Below are positions 1 through 7,194 of a DNA stretch of 13,690 bases, one piece after another (positions within the stretch are counted from its first letter, which is position 1; the number at the start of each line of letters is the position of its first letter). The DNA is taken from assembly GCA_964455935.1 (NCBI GenBank), contig CAYVZU010000107.1, positions 1 to 13,690 of the forward strand. The letters run 5' to 3'. Under the pieces are notes generated by a model. It saw nothing but the letters and a program-made list of their open reading frames with translations, had not been told where the DNA came from and ran no database searches. A program made the position numbers and the translations under genes. This stretch comes from CAYVZU01 sp964455935 (GTDB lineage Bacteria; Fibrobacterota; CAYVZU01).

Positions 1-345
1 TTCTTCGGCGGTTTTCAGCAAAAGGCGAATCCGGAAGGCATTGACGGGAGAAAAAAGGGCGCCGGCAATTGGAAAGGAATCGAGCCAGGCCGGGTCTTCG
101 CGGGTATCGGCCATGTACTGAAACAACGGCGTCTTCTCCAGCTTGAAATGCCGGGAGACCAGTTTCAGCTGAGCGGGGGAGAACGGACAAAATGCAATCA
201 GCGCCAGGGGTCCTGTTTCCAAACTGCCGATCGAATCGAGGCTGCAGGCGCGAAAGGCTACCCCAAACTGTTCAAGAAGTTCACGGCACGTGCCGGCGAC
301 TTCGGGTTGAGTTGTCGCATACAGGCCTATAATTGCGCGAGACAT
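1..345 (-). CDS. Partial receiver-like (pseudo-receiver) protein, cut by the window edge
   Basis: The visible 115 codons are the N-terminus; the reading frame runs open off the left edge. It begins MSRAIIGLYATTQPEV and alternates short hydrophobic strands with helices, as in a CheY-like fold. Near residues 93-110 the segment FPIAGALFSPVNAFRIRLLL resembles the last strand, conserved Pro and final helix of receiver domains. The usual Lys before that Pro is Ser, and I see no clear acidic phospho-acceptor, so it may be a degenerate receiver. The ATG is preceded by GGGAGG about 9 bases upstream, and a 10-bp hairpin sits just before that site. What follows the domain (kinase, HD-type or DNA-binding output) is outside the window. 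The family is inferred from pattern only; an unrelated alpha/beta domain is possible. Confidence 0.55.
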   Translation of the reverse strand, partial: MSRAIIGLYATTQPEVAGTCRELLEQFGVAFRACSLDSIGSLETGPLALIAFCPFSPAQLKLVSRHFKLEKTPLFQYMADTREDPAWLDSFPIAGALFSPVNAFRIRLLLKTAEE

Positions 346-360
346 CCTGAATATCCTCCC

Positions 361-390
361 GCTTGTAGACCCGGGTGGCTGTCTATAAGC
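361..390 (-). promoter_or_regulatory. 10-bp inverted repeat immediately before the RBS of the left-edge gene
   Basis: On the plus strand GCTTGTAGAC (361-370) and GTCTATAAGC (381-390) are reverse complements except at one position, with a 10-base spacer. In the minus-strand transcript it ends 2-3 bases before the GGGAGG ribosome site of the gene starting at 345. It could be a leader hairpin that controls translation, a regulator's operator, or a processing site. There is no T-tract after it, so it is unlikely to be a terminator. Confidence 0.45.
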
Positions 391-414
391 GACTGAGAAA
401 GGAAGGAGGAAGAC

Positions 415-447
415 CGAGCCGGGAATGGAGATTCCGTTCCCGGCTCG
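415..447 (-). terminator. Stable hairpin downstream of the ferredoxin gene, possible terminator
   Basis: Perfect 11-bp inverted repeat: CGAGCCGGGAA at 415-425 and TTCCCGGCTCG at 437-447, with an 11-base loop. It lies 30 bases after the ferredoxin stop codon. On the minus strand it is followed by a pyrimidine-rich run (GTCTTCCTCCTTCCTTTCTC) rather than a clean T-tract; on the plus strand it is followed by ATAGTTTT. It is best read as a weak or bidirectional terminator or an mRNA-stabilising 3' hairpin. Confidence 0.5.
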
Positions 448-477
448 ATAGTTTTCGCGGCTGGTGAATGAGCCGGT

Positions 478-645
478 TTATTGCACAATTGCCTCTGAGG
501 GGCAGACCTGCTCGCAGGCACCGCAATCGGTGCAGGCCTTGGCATCGATCTTGTAGATTGGGTCTCCCTCGGCAATTGCATTGGCCGGGCATTCGGGAAC
601 ACAGGTTCCGCAAGCCACGCAATTTTCGTTTATTTTTCGAGCCAT
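478..645 (-). CDS. 2[4Fe-4S] ferredoxin, 55 residues
   Basis: Small clostridial-type ferredoxin, a cytoplasmic low-potential electron carrier. It has two cluster-binding motifs: C9-x2-C12-x2-C15-x3-C19-P and C38-x2-C41-x2-C44-x3-C48-P. The spacing and length are typical of the family (about 55-60 residues), and each motif lends its last Cys to the other cluster. The start is decided by a near-perfect AAGGAGG eight bases before the ATG. It has its own promoter-like sequence (679-707) and a hairpin behind it (415-447), so it is probably transcribed alone. Its partner enzyme is not identifiable from its immediate neighbours; the RACo-like protein and the flavin/iron-sulfur dehydrogenase elsewhere in the window are possible clients, which is inference only. 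Confidence 0.95.
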   Translation of the reverse strand: MARKINENCVACGTCVPECPANAIAEGDPIYKIDAKACTDCGACEQVCPSEAIVQ

Positions 646-678
646 TCGAACCTCCTTGGTGTGTCTTAACCAGACTTA

Positions 679-707
679 AAATTAAACGTGGACGCCGGGC
701 CTGTCAA
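679..707 (-). promoter_or_regulatory. Sigma-70-like promoter of the ferredoxin gene
   Basis: Reading the minus strand, a perfect TTGACA (702-707) is followed after 17 bases by TAATTT (679-684), or after 15 bases by the better-matching TTTAAT (681-686). It lies just past the stop codon of the beta-helix gene (712) and about 35 bases before the ferredoxin ATG. Confidence 0.5.
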
Positions 708-711
708 CCGG

Positions 712-1440
712 CTACAGAAGCCCCCGCACCAACATCCACAGGTACTGGTTTCGGATCGTTGTGCTGTTTTTGCCCATGCTATCGTCAAGGAACAAATCTT
801 CTTTGGTGTTCTTTTCCAAAACGTTCTGTCCGATCAGGGGCGAGGAAGAAAAAATGCAAAATACGCCGAACTCGTTTGACGAGATAATATTGCCCTGCAG
901 AACCGGGGACGAACGATCGCAATAGACCGCATAGGAGTTGTTGAAGAATCGGTTCCCATTGACCATCGCCTGGGTCGAACCCGAGAAGTATAAGGCATAA
1001 TGATTGTGCCGGAAGACACAGGATCGCACCACGGTTCCGGAAACCATGCAGAGATTGCGGAATGCGTATTCGAAAATGCAGTCGCTGAGAACGGCCTTGC
1101 TGTCCTCGCCCGACAGCACCAGGCCCTTCCACAAAGACCGCCTCGCTTCCTTCTGCTCGCAGGTAAACACAATCATGCGCTTGGCATCGCCAACCGCTTC
1201 CAGTGTCCCTTTCACCATGAGCTGATAGTATCCCTGAAAAAGCACCGTCACCCCCGGAGCGATTTTGAGACTTGCCCCTTTGGGGATCATCACATGGTCC
1301 TTCACAAGGACCGGGCTGTTCTCGAATTTCCACTCCTGGTCTCCGGCCAGCATTCCGCCGACTTCAAAGGCGGAAGCCGTAAAAGGGAGAAGCAGGCTTT
1401 GCCAAAAAACAAAAAGGGCCAGGATGGCAGGCGTTCTCAT
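712..1440 (-). CDS. Exported right-handed parallel beta-helix protein (NosD/pectate-lyase-like fold), 242 residues
   Basis: The N-terminus is a Sec signal peptide: Arg2, a hydrophobic core at about residues 6-19, and a probable cleavage after TASA (residue 24). The mature part opens with strands typical of beta-helix capping (IPKGASLKIAPGVTVLFQGY). From about residue 75 to 215 it has short repeating rungs rich in N, G, S, F and V, such as VVRSCVFRHNHYALYF, VNGNRFFNNSYAVYC and LQGNIISSNEFGVFC, each about 22-23 residues. This is the pattern of NosD/PbH1-type right-handed parallel beta-helices in exported proteins. No catalytic residues can be assigned, so it may be carbohydrate-binding or structural. 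It overlaps the upstream lipoprotein gene by ATGA with no good ribosome site of its own, so it is probably translationally coupled to it. Confidence 0.8.
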   Translation of the reverse strand: MRTPAILALFVFWQSLLLPFTASAFEVGGMLAGDQEWKFENSPVLVKDHVMIPKGASLKIAPGVTVLFQGYYQLMVKGTLEAVGDAKRMIVFTCEQKEARRSLWKGLVLSGEDSKAVLSDCIFEYAFRNLCMVSGTVVRSCVFRHNHYALYFSGSTQAMVNGNRFFNNSYAVYCDRSSPVLQGNIISSNEFGVFCIFSSSPLIGQNVLEKNTKEDLFLDDSMGKNSTTIRNQYLWMLVRGLL

Positions 1441-2270
1441 TTGGAACCCGAAAGCGAGAGGTGAGCTGTTTGTTCATAGACCAGGGGGCAGGTGAACCGG
1501 CTTTGCCCGGTCTGCATGCCGGCCTCCATCGCGCCGCGGATGTTTGCCTTGGCTTCCACAAAACAGCCCTCGGCCAGATCGAAATACAGCGTTCCCGTTC
1601 CCTTTGCGAAACTGCCTTGCTCCGACTTGGCGCTGAATGCCTGGCCCTGGGCCATTCCCAGATTGACGAGCAGATCAAGCGCAATTCGGGCGCACATGCG
1701 TGTCCCCCTTTTTTCCAGGCCGGCCAGACGAAAGTGCTTTCGTAGGTACACGGTTCCTTTGGAGGCTCCGTTATCAAACGGGAATTGCTGCTCGCGGTCC
1801 CATTCGCCGCCCACCGGAATTCCCGTGTGCGGCAGAATCGGGTAGATTTCCACCAGAAGACGGACCACATCGAATCCAAAGAAATCGATGCTGGGAAATT
1901 CCGCGACCGGATTGATTTCCAGAAAGTCGCCGTAGGGAGACAGGCGTACCCGCAAAGGCGAGTGACCTAGAAGCGTGGACAAATGTTCCTGCTCGGCCTG
2001 TGAAAGAAAATCGGTTTTTTGGGACACCGAGTCGATCTGAATCAGAACCTTGGCATCTCCATTGGGATATTGGTGTTCGACATTCTGAATTGCCCGAAAT
2101 GAGCCTGACGACAAGAATGATTGGCTGTCATTGCGAATCCTGCCTTTAAGGGTGTAGTCGATACGATATTGCCGGTTCGGCTTACCACCGAAGTTGAACT
2201 TGAGGAAAACGTCTTGGTCCCCGCAGTGGAGCAGGACTAGAATGCAAAGAAACGCGACGACTCTCGGCAT
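1437..2270 (-). CDS. Probable lipoprotein of unknown function, 277 residues
   Basis: The chosen ATG gives MPRVVAFLCILVLLHCGDQD: one Arg, a hydrophobic core, and LLHC followed by Gly, an imperfect lipobox (His at -1 is unusual). In-frame starts upstream at 2327 (ATG) and 2333 (TTG) would add a long Arg-rich leader. None of the starts has a strong ribosome site, so the start is uncertain. The mature protein has many predicted beta strands (RQYRIDYTLKGRI, GDAKVLIQIDSVSQ, GTGTLYFDLAEGCFVEAKANI). The last phrase recalls lipoprotein families that fold as a beta-sheet around a lipid or partner protein, but I cannot name the family. It forms a two-gene unit with the exported beta-helix protein (4-base overlap), so the two probably act together at the cell envelope. 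Confidence 0.75.
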   Translation of the reverse strand: MPRVVAFLCILVLLHCGDQDVFLKFNFGGKPNRQYRIDYTLKGRIRNDSQSFLSSGSFRAIQNVEHQYPNGDAKVLIQIDSVSQKTDFLSQAEQEHLSTLLGHSPLRVRLSPYGDFLEINPVAEFPSIDFFGFDVVRLLVEIYPILPHTGIPVGGEWDREQQFPFDNGASKGTVYLRKHFRLAGLEKRGTRMCARIALDLLVNLGMAQGQAFSAKSEQGSFAKGTGTLYFDLAEGCFVEAKANIRGAMEAGMQTGQSRFTCPLVYEQTAHLSLSGSK

Positions 2271-2326
2271 TGCGAAAAAGTAGCATTGCCTTAGCCGGGA
2301 ATGCAATCGTTTTTGCCGAAGGCGCA

Positions 2327-2356
2327 TTGACAACGAAACGGGGATTACCTTATTTC
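2327..2356 (+). promoter_or_regulatory. Candidate promoter for the RACo-like/CorA pair
   Basis: TTGACA at 2327-2332 is followed after 18 bases by TATTTC (2351-2356), a poor -10. Transcription would start within a few bases of the ATG at 2364, giving a leaderless or nearly leaderless mRNA. The -10 lies inside the palindrome at 2347-2362. The -35 match is good and the -10 match weak. Confidence 0.3.
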
Positions 2357-2362
2357 TAAGGT
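2347..2362. promoter_or_regulatory. Perfect palindrome abutting the start codon of the RACo-like gene
   Basis: ACCTTA (2347-2352), TTTC, TAAGGT (2357-2362): a 6-bp perfect inverted repeat ending one base before the ATG. It overlaps the putative -10 and the only AAGG that could act as a ribosome site. It could be an operator or a small hairpin that hides the translation start. Confidence 0.4.
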
Positions 2363-2363
2363 C

Positions 2364-4184
2364 ATGAATCGCGTTCCCGTTACAATTCTTCCCTGGGAAA
2401 AGAAATTGGACGTCGCGGGCGGTTCATTGCTGGCCGATGTGTTGCGTTCCGGTGAACATGCCCTTCGACTCTCCTGCGGCGGCAAGGGGATCTGCGGAAA
2501 ATGCCGCATTCGGGTTGTGGAGGGAGGTGCCCCGCCCGGACCCGAAGAGCGCGCGTCTCTTTCAATCGCGGAACTGGAGCAAGGCTGGCGATTGGCCTGC
2601 CAGGCTCGCGTTGATTCGCCCCTTGTTATCGAAATTCCCCCGGAATCCCTTGCTTCGGAAATCCGCGTCCTGACGCAGGGCATTGGCCGGGAAATAACGC
2701 TCCAGGCCCGCGTGCAAAAAAAATTCCTGCAAATCGCCAAGCCGGAGCTGGATGACAGCCGGTCCGATCTCGACCGTGTTGTGGACGCGCTGGGCATTGG
2801 TGATTTGACCGTCCCAATCGAAACGGTGCGGATGCTGCCCGAACTTCTCCGATCCAACGATTTCAAGATTACCGCGGTTGTCAGCGGGGCGCGATTATTG
2901 ATAGAGCCGGGTGATACAACAGGCGAGTGTTTTGGCGTTGCCGTGGACATCGGGACAACAACCGTTGCCGTATTCCTGGTCGACCTCAACACCGGGGAAA
3001 CCCTGGATCAGGCCGCGCGCACCAATCCGCAGCGCGCCTTTGGCGACGATGTCATTTCTCGAATCGAAAAGGCGCAGTCGCCCGAGGGATTGGCCGAGTT
3101 ACAGCGCGCAATCGTCCATTGCATCAGCGAGTCTGTGGGCGATCTGTGCCGGCGCAATGGTGTACACCCGCGGACAATATATGAATTCGTTATTGCCGGC
3201 AATACAGCCATGGAGCACCTTTTTGCCGGGGTCTCTCCTTCGGCCCTTGGGTATTCGCCCTATTCGCCGGCATTTTGCTCAAGTCCGGATTTTACAGCGG
3301 CCCAGACGGGAATGACGGTGACCGGCAGCGCCAATGTTCATTGTGTGGCCAACATCGCCGGTTTTGTGGGCGGCGACATCGTTGCGGGCATCCTGGCAAC
3401 AGGTCTGCACCGAAGCGAGGAGCTTGCCTTTCTGGTGGATATCGGGACCAATGGCGAGATGGTGCTGGGCAATTCGTCGTTCATGCTGGCCTGCTCCACG
3501 GCCGCGGGTCCGGCTTTTGAAGGCGCCCGAATTCGCCATGGAGTACGGGCCGAGCCGGGCGCCGTGGAACGCGTTGAAATCGGCGATGATATCACGTGCC
3601 GCACAATTGATGACGCCCCGCCCGTTGGCATTTGCGGCAGCGGCCTCATCGATCTGGTCGCCGAACTTGTGCGGGTCGGCGTCATCGACGAAACCGGCCG
3701 GATGCTGGACCCTTCGGAATTTGGCCCCGGCACGCCCAAAGCCATGGCCGCAAGAATGGTCGAGGAGGACGGCGTGTGGAGCTTTGTTTTTGCGACCACG
3801 CCGGCCGGCGCGCCGCTCCGGCTTACCGCGGGTGATGTGCGCCAGTTTCAATTGGCCAAGGCCGCGGTGCGCTCCGGAATCGAAATCCTTTTAAAGGAAA
3901 GCAAGATGGGTCTGGACCAGGTCCGCAATATTTATCTTGCGGGCGCTTTTGGTTCGTATATCCGAACTCGTTCCGCGCTTCAGGCCGGCCTTCTGCCGCC
4001 GTTCGATCCGGCCCGGATCAGCGCGGTTGGCAACTCGGCCGGCGCCGGCGCCCGGCTTGTGCTGACGTCGGGACCGATGCGCGACGAGGCCGCCCGGATT
4101 GCGGTGCGCGTTCGTTATGTGGAGCTTGCCGGCCGTCCCGATTTTCAGGATGAATTCTCAAACGCCCTGCTGTTTGGCAACTGA
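2364..4184 (+). CDS. RACo-like ferredoxin/ASKHA ATPase (reductive activator of corrinoid proteins family), 606 residues
   Basis: N-terminal plant-type [2Fe-2S] domain (residues 1-95) with C38, C44, C47 and C79 (C-x5-C-x2-C then a distal C). A linker domain follows (about 96-185), then a long actin/Hsp70-fold ATPase domain. It has the phosphate-1 loop DIGTTT at 195-200, AGNTAMEHLFAG near 280, phosphate-2-like DIGTNGE at 359-365, GICGSGL at 422 and LAGAFGSYI near 527. This architecture is that of RACo and related activators, which use ATP to push an electron onto an inactive Co(II) corrinoid in methyl-transfer systems (O-demethylases, acetyl-CoA pathway). No corrinoid protein or methyltransferase lies in the window, so the target is unknown. 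The start matches the family's N-terminus, but its ribosome site is poor. A CorA-like gene follows 11 bases later and is probably cotranscribed. Confidence 0.9.
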   Translation: MNRVPVTILPWEKKLDVAGGSLLADVLRSGEHALRLSCGGKGICGKCRIRVVEGGAPPGPEERASLSIAELEQGWRLACQARVDSPLVIEIPPESLASEIRVLTQGIGREITLQARVQKKFLQIAKPELDDSRSDLDRVVDALGIGDLTVPIETVRMLPELLRSNDFKITAVVSGARLLIEPGDTTGECFGVAVDIGTTTVAVFLVDLNTGETLDQAARTNPQRAFGDDVISRIEKAQSPEGLAELQRAIVHCISESVGDLCRRNGVHPRTIYEFVIAGNTAMEHLFAGVSPSALGYSPYSPAFCSSPDFTAAQTGMTVTGSANVHCVANIAGFVGGDIVAGILATGLHRSEELAFLVDIGTNGEMVLGNSSFMLACSTAAGPAFEGARIRHGVRAEPGAVERVEIGDDITCRTIDDAPPVGICGSGLIDLVAELVRVGVIDETGRMLDPSEFGPGTPKAMAARMVEEDGVWSFVFATTPAGAPLRLTAGDVRQFQLAKAAVRSGIEILLKESKMGLDQVRNIYLAGAFGSYIRTRSALQAGLLPPFDPARISAVGNSAGAGARLVLTSGPMRDEAARIAVRVRYVELAGRPDFQDEFSNALLFGN

Positions 4185-4195
4185 AGGGGAAACGC

Positions 4196-5116
4196 ATGCT
4201 TCGTTGTCTTGGATTTCACGAAGGCCGTCTGGCGGAAATGGCGCAGGAAGAGGCCAGTGTCTTCATCTATATCAGTCCGGACGAGGCGGAGCGCAAATTT
4301 CTTGTCGATCACCTCAAGATCGATGAGCACACCCTTAGTTCCTCCCTGGATCCCGATGAATTGGCCCGGCTGGAGTTCGAGCCCGAGCATCTGGCCCTGA
4401 TTTTCGTCCGGCCCAAGAGCTACATGGCCAAAGACAACTTCCTGTTCCGGGTTCTACCCACGGGTGTTTTCATTTTCCGGGATCGAATGATCATCATTCT
4501 TACCGAGGACACGCCGATTTTCGAGGGAAAACATCTGGCCCGGGTTCAGAATCTTCACGATCTTCTGCTGCGCATGCTCTATCGGGCCATCAGCCATTTC
4601 ACCGAGCACCTGAAGGTGATCAACGCAATCTCCGGAGAACTGGAACAGCGGATCAACACGTCAATGGAGAACCGGTATCTGCTCAACATGTTCACGCTCG
4701 AAAAAAGCCTGGTGTATTACCTGAATGCCATTAGCGCAAACAGCACGCTGATCGAGAAGCTGCGGGCCAATACGGCCAAATTGGGGTTGAATGTTGAGCA
4801 GATCGAATTGCTTGACGACCTGATGATCGAAAACAAACAGTGCTACCGGCAAGCCGAGATCTACTCGCAGGTGCTTTCGAGCCTGATGGATGCCCGCGCC
4901 TCGATTGTGAGCAATAACCTGAATCAGTTGATCAAAACCCTGACGTTCATTACAATCGCGATCATGACGCCGACTCTCGTTGTGAGCATCTTCTCGATGA
5001 ATGTGCGCCTTCCGGTCCCGCAGATGCAGGCGCTATGGCCGTTCTTCTCGATTCTGGGCCTGGCCCTTATTTCGGCCGGCCTGGTCTATTTGTTCCGCTA
5101 TCTCAAGAAGTGGTAG
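4196..5116 (+). CDS. CorA-family divalent-cation transporter with SMN instead of GMN, 306 residues
   Basis: Inner-membrane Mg2+/Co2+ channel family. A cytoplasmic N-terminal alpha/beta domain (about 1-115) is followed by long helices (about 120-245, LHDLLLRMLYRAISHFTEHL onward) forming the funnel, then two C-terminal membrane segments (about 247-266 and 281-301) and a basic end (RYLKKW). Length and order fit CorA. The signature after the first membrane helix, normally (Y/F)GMN, reads FSMN at 266-269 (SMN codons 4994-5002), followed by VRLPVPQ. GMN forms the ion entrance, and changes there alter or abolish Mg2+ uptake in studied members, so selectivity may differ. The start follows AAGGGG. It sits 11 bases after the RACo-like gene and ends 21 bases from the convergent mlaF. 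Confidence 0.9.
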   Translation: MLRCLGFHEGRLAEMAQEEASVFIYISPDEAERKFLVDHLKIDEHTLSSSLDPDELARLEFEPEHLALIFVRPKSYMAKDNFLFRVLPTGVFIFRDRMIIILTEDTPIFEGKHLARVQNLHDLLLRMLYRAISHFTEHLKVINAISGELEQRINTSMENRYLLNMFTLEKSLVYYLNAISANSTLIEKLRANTAKLGLNVEQIELLDDLMIENKQCYRQAEIYSQVLSSLMDARASIVSNNLNQLIKTLTFITIAIMTPTLVVSIFSMNVRLPVPQMQALWPFFSILGLALISAGLVYLFRYLKKW

Positions 5117-5137
5117 GATTGCTCTTTGCCGTAATCG

Positions 5138-6022
5138 CTAGACGGAAGGTTTCTGTTCGGGCGAAGGCGGATTGTCCGTATGCGGCCTTTTTAGTTTCGA
5201 AAAGTCCACCTTCTGGTCGTAGGCTTCCTTCTCCTCCTCGGTGGCCAAAGCCCCGCCATAATGCAGCTTGCGCTGTCCCCGGATGAACTGTTGAATGTAG
5301 GGGTTCTGGTTGCGCCGAATATCCTGCGGTGTCTCCGTGGAAATGATTCGTCCTTCCAGAAGCATGGAGATACGGTCGGCAACCTTGTAGGCGCTGATCA
5401 TGTCATGGGTGACCACGATGGATGTGCATTTCAGCCGTTGTTTCATCTCAATGATGAGATCGTTAATCACATCGGAGGTGATGGGGTCGAGCCCGGTGGT
5501 GGGCTCGTCATAGAGAATGTAGTCGGGGTCCATGGCAATGACCCGCGCCAGGGCGGCGCGTTTGCGCATTCCACCTGAAAGTTCCGACGGCATTTTATTG
5601 GCCACGGTTTCGCCCCGCAGATTGACCATTTCTAGGCACTCCATGACCAGTTTGTCGAGTTCCTTGCGCGTCGCATTTCTGTGCTCGCGCACGGCAAAGG
5701 CGATGTTCTCGCCAATGGTCATGGAATCGAACAGCGCCCCGCCCTGGAATAGAATTCCGATCCGTTTCCGGATTTCGTACAGGTCCACCGATCGGGGCGA
5801 ACTGATTTCCCTTCCATCGACGATTACGCGGCCCCCATCGGGCTGCAGCAGGCCAACGATGTGCTTGAGAATTACGCTTTTGCCTTCGCCGCTTTTCCCA
5901 ATGATGACCATGGTTTCGCCGGTCTGGATTTCGAGGCTGACGTCGCGCAATACGGGAAATTCAACGATTCCACTGGGTTGCTTGATGTAGAAGGTTTTGC
6001 GGAGGTGTTCCAGTTTAATCAT
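5138..6022 (-). CDS. mlaF: MlaF-type ABC transporter ATPase (phospholipid/organic-solvent transport), 294 residues
   Basis: Cytoplasmic ATPase of an MCE/Mla lipid transporter. Numbering from the ATG at 6022: Walker A GKSGEGKS at 42-49, Q-loop ILFQGGALFDSMT (the GALFDS phrase is typical of MlaF/Ttg2A), signature LSGGMRKRAALAR, Walker B YILYDEPTTGLDP, and the H-loop in VVTHDM. After the core there is an extension of about 45 residues ending in a Pro-rich tail (PPSPEQKPSV), longer than in E. coli MlaF. An in-frame TTG at 6034 is possible, but MIKLEHLRKTF is the usual family start. Its permease mlaE lies upstream on the same strand, separated by 377 bases with an assembly gap. The downstream neighbour is the convergent CorA gene, so no mlaD/mlaC follows. 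Confidence 0.92.
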   Translation of the reverse strand: MIKLEHLRKTFYIKQPSGIVEFPVLRDVSLEIQTGETMVIIGKSGEGKSVILKHIVGLLQPDGGRVIVDGREISSPRSVDLYEIRKRIGILFQGGALFDSMTIGENIAFAVREHRNATRKELDKLVMECLEMVNLRGETVANKMPSELSGGMRKRAALARVIAMDPDYILYDEPTTGLDPITSDVINDLIIEMKQRLKCTSIVVTHDMISAYKVADRISMLLEGRIISTETPQDIRRNQNPYIQQFIRGQRKLHYGGALATEEEKEAYDQKVDFSKLKRPHTDNPPSPEQKPSV

Positions 6023-6399
6023 TTGAATGCTCAATCACCGGCGAGCCGGTTCCGTGCATGCCGCATTGTTCTCATCTCATTGGAAATATAAATCGAGCGC
6101 ATTGCAAAAAACATGGCCGAACGGGAAGACCCGCTTCACNNNNNNNNNNCCATCAATCGGCGATCAGCAGCCGATTTTCGCGGCCCTACTGGTGTTCGAT
6201 CACGATCACTTCGTATACGTCAAACCGGTCAAGCAGGGCGCGGGAGCATCGGCTTTGGAAATATCAAGAGCCGCCTGGTCGCTCAAGCGGAAGGCCCGTT
6301 TGGCCTTGATGGACGAATCCAGAAAGATGGGCTGAATAAAAAAGGGTCGGCCAAATGCGGTTCAGGGAGTGTGCGGCCAAATTCATTGTTGCCTCGGAT
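6023..6399. other. 377-base stretch between mlaE and mlaF with no convincing gene; contains the assembly gap
   Basis: Flanked by the mlaE stop and the mlaF start. On the minus strand, before the gap, stop-free runs of about 40-50 codons exist but none has a ribosome site, a recognisable motif or a matching frame after the gap. One begins ATG at 6382 (MNLAAHSLNRIWPTLFYSAH...). Another has no start codon (GRPFFIQPIFLDSSIKAKRA...). After the gap a 20-codon run (VKRVFPFGHVFC...) ends in TGA and could be the tail of something hidden in the gap. CGGCCAAAT occurs twice (6348-6356 and 6374-6382) as a direct repeat. I see no tRNA, promoter or terminator I would defend. Confidence 0.5.
6140..6149. other. 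Assembly gap (ten undetermined bases)
   Basis: Ten consecutive n. A fixed run of ten often marks a scaffold join of unknown true length, so the distance between mlaE and mlaF, and what lies there, is not established. Confidence 0.95.
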
Positions 6400-7194
6400 T
6401 TAGAAAAGAAGTGAGGCAATGACATAATCGAATATAAGGATAAGCACCATGGCCGAGATCACGGCTTTTGTGGTGGCCTGGCCCACGCCGTGGGCTCCGC
6501 CTTTGGCCCGCAGGCCGTGATAGCAACCCATCAAGGCAATGATGGCGCCGAACGCGGCGGCCTTGATCAGTCCCACATAGACGTCGCGGGGATTGAAGAA
6601 GATTTTAAGCCCGTTCGAATACAGGTGGGGGGTGACTCCCATAAACATAACCGCGACGACCCACGAGCCCAGGAGCGCAACAAAATCCGCCACAATGACC
6701 ATGGCGGGCATCATGATGGTTGCCGCAATGATTCGGGGCATGACCAGGTATCGCAGCGGGTCAAGGGCCAGGCACTCCATGGCATCGATCTGTTCGTTCG
6801 TCTTCATGGTGCCGATTTCCGCCGCAATCGAAGCGCCCACGCGCGCCGCAATCACCAGCGCGGTCAGGACCGGGCCCAATTCGAGAATGACGGCCTTGCA
6901 GACAGCAGTGCCAAGGTAGCGCAGAGGCACGATGTTGGAAAATTCATAGCGCGCCTGCCAAAGGGCGATTGCGCCCGTGAAGACCGAGATCCCAAGCACA
7001 AGCGGCAGCGAGGTCACGCCGATGGCGTGCATCTGCTTCATCGCTTCCGGATAGTTGCGCGCCAGTTTGGGAATCCGCAGAATCGAGTTGAAGAGCAGAA
7101 AGAAGACTTCTCCAATCTGAATGAAGAAACCCGGCAGGCTTTCGCGAAGCAGCTTAACGGCAAGTCCGTCGCCCTTTGGGGTCGCCGAGCTCAT
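6400..7194 (-). CDS. mlaE: MlaE-family permease of an Mla/MCE lipid transporter, 264 residues
   Basis: Inner-membrane permease that works with an MlaF ATPase and an MCE (MlaD) protein to move phospholipids across the periplasm. An amphipathic N-terminal helix is followed by about five hydrophobic membrane segments. The conserved core is clear: IGVTSLPLVLGISVFTGAI, ELGPVLTALVIAARVGASIAAEIGTM (the family hallmark near 125-150), NEQIDAMECLALDPLRYLV, and the C-terminal KAAAFGAIIALMGCYHG. The length is normal for the family. Its ATG overlaps the dnaB stop (ATGA at 7191-7194), so it is translationally coupled to the replicative helicase gene. No MCE protein is encoded next to it. Confidence 0.94.
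   Translation of the reverse strand: MSSATPKGDGLAVKLLRESLPGFFIQIGEVFFLLFNSILRIPKLARNYPEAMKQMHAIGVTSLPLVLGISVFTGAIALWQARYEFSNIVPLRYLGTAVCKAVILELGPVLTALVIAARVGASIAAEIGTMKTNEQIDAMECLALDPLRYLVMPRIIAATIMMPAMVIVADFVALLGSWVVAVMFMGVTPHLYSNGLKIFFNPRDVYVGLIKAAAFGAIIALMGCYHGLRAKGGAHGVGQATTKAVISAMVLILIFDYVIASLLF

Noticed and set aside
327..622. Overlapping long open frames opposite or across the ferredoxin gene
   Set aside because: Shadows of the Cys-rich ferredoxin frame, which alone has a strong ribosome site, promoter and recognisable product.
6027..6335. Plus-strand open frame spanning the undetermined bases
   Set aside because: It exists only because the run of n is read through; it has no ribosome site or motif and covers the upstream region of mlaF.
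6348..6382. Direct repeat CGGCCAAAT as an insertion target duplication or operator
   Set aside because: Nine bases, 17 bases apart, with no mobile element between the copies; chance is plausible.
6150..6399. Hidden mlaD (MCE) gene or remnant between mlaE and mlaF
   Set aside because: None of the minus-strand frames shows MCE-like sequence; the runs are short, unmatched and lack starts. A gene inside the gap itself cannot be excluded.
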